DNA of 20,559 nucleotides from an uncultured Collinsella sp. GTDB lineage: Bacteria > Actinomycetota > Coriobacteriia > Coriobacteriales > Coriobacteriaceae. This document shows, piece by piece, positions 20,297-20,559 of the stretch (position 1 is its first letter; the number at the start of each line of letters is the position of its first letter). The stretch covers positions 1-20,559 of the forward strand of contig URYW01000026.1 of the NCBI GenBank assembly GCA_900552145.1, in the 5' to 3' direction. Position numbers and translations under genes: made by a program. Under the pieces are notes generated by a model. It did no database searches. It was given only the letters and a program-made list of their open reading frames with translations, and was not told where the DNA came from.

Positions 20297-20559
20297 ATGA
20301 GTTTGCTGACATTTGCCAAGACGGCCTTGGGCTCTATGGTCAAGCAGCCGGTCACGGTTTGCTATCCGCAGGAGAAGCTGGCAGCGCCCGAGCGCTTGCG
20401 CGGGCATATCGTCAACGACATGGACGTGTGCATCTGCTGCGGCATGTGTGCGCGCCGTTGTCCGGCGGGCGCACTTGCGGGCGATCGCAAGGGCGGTACC
20501 TGGTCGATCGATCCGTACGCTTGCGTGGTGCGCGGCGAGTGCATCGAGAGCTGCCCCAA
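20297..20559 (+). CDS. echF: EchF/NuoI-like ferredoxin subunit (partial, runs off the window)
   Basis: The first 87 residues of a dicluster ferredoxin-type subunit that links the electron donor to the small subunit. Cluster 1 is canonical: C45, C48, C51 and C55-P (CICCGMCARRCP). The second block is CVVRGECIESCP (76-87), which has Arg79 where the second Cys of CxxCxxCxxxCP is expected. The codon is CGC in clear frame, so this is not a frame effect. It starts 7 bases after the echE stop, with AAAGGTAGG upstream. This is the sixth gene function in the Ech order. The C-terminus is out of view and could supply a substitute ligand. Confidence 0.88.
   Translation, partial: MSLLTFAKTALGSMVKQPVTVCYPQEKLAAPERLRGHIVNDMDVCICCGMCARRCPAGALAGDRKGGTWSIDPYACVVRGECIESCP

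Noticed and set aside
14955..20559. Respiratory complex I (nuo) operon
   Set aside because: The large subunit has both CxxC NiFe-binding motifs, the order matches Ech, and no NuoE/F/G-type genes are present in view.
1..20559. CRISPR array
   Set aside because: No regularly spaced direct repeats were seen; repeats found are inverted pairs or a single tandem duplication.

Overview
The window looks like a chromosomal segment of a gut actinobacterium of the Coriobacteriia, most likely Collinsella or a close relative. This is inferred from the GC-rich codon use, the Ech-type hydrogenase operon and the reductase family; no marker gene proves it. It has two parts: the right end of an integrated mobile element (1 to about 11.5 kb) and host chromosome (about 11.5 kb to the end).

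Element. Positions 163-854 carry two overlapping, paralogous small genes behind two LexA-like boxes. Positions 855-1671 are mostly non-coding, with one small, probably frameshifted reverse-strand gene and several hairpins. Positions 1672-2572 carry a DUF2958 protein and an unrecognised protein, followed by a good terminator. A hairpin-rich gap (2573-2846) separates these from a convergent reverse-strand block read from 8278 down to 2847: excisionase-like HTH protein, minimal DnaB-like ATPase, unrecognised protein, hairpin with U-tract, ribbon-helix-helix protein, HxH relaxase and a VirD4/TraG-type coupling protein. Most of these genes overlap by 4-8 bases. This is the processing and coupling part of a conjugative or mobilizable element; no VirB4 or channel genes are in view. 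Next come a forward 497-residue zinc-finger-like gene of clearly lower GC and unknown function, and a reverse tyrosine recombinase. Between the recombinase and the chromosome lie a perfect 56-bp palindrome, tandem 11-bp repeats that look like integrase arm sites, and a displaced 3' fragment of an initiator-type tRNA-Met, which marks the attachment junction.

Host. After the tRNA fragment come its terminator, a 20-bp-arm hairpin, an enoate/2,4-dienoyl-CoA-reductase-type flavoenzyme, an orphan tandem-HTH (IS3 OrfA-like) gene, and an operon in the order of Ech hydrogenase: a fused EchA-EchB membrane protein, EchC, EchD, EchE and the start of EchF, which runs off the window. Together these encode a membrane-bound group 4 [NiFe]-hydrogenase that would couple H2 evolution from a low-potential donor to ion translocation.

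Most unusual points: the perfect palindrome upstream of the integrase, the strong hairpin inside the 497-residue gene, the EchA-EchB fusion, the EchF ferredoxin with an Arg where a cluster Cys is expected, and the unexplained zinc-finger cargo gene.
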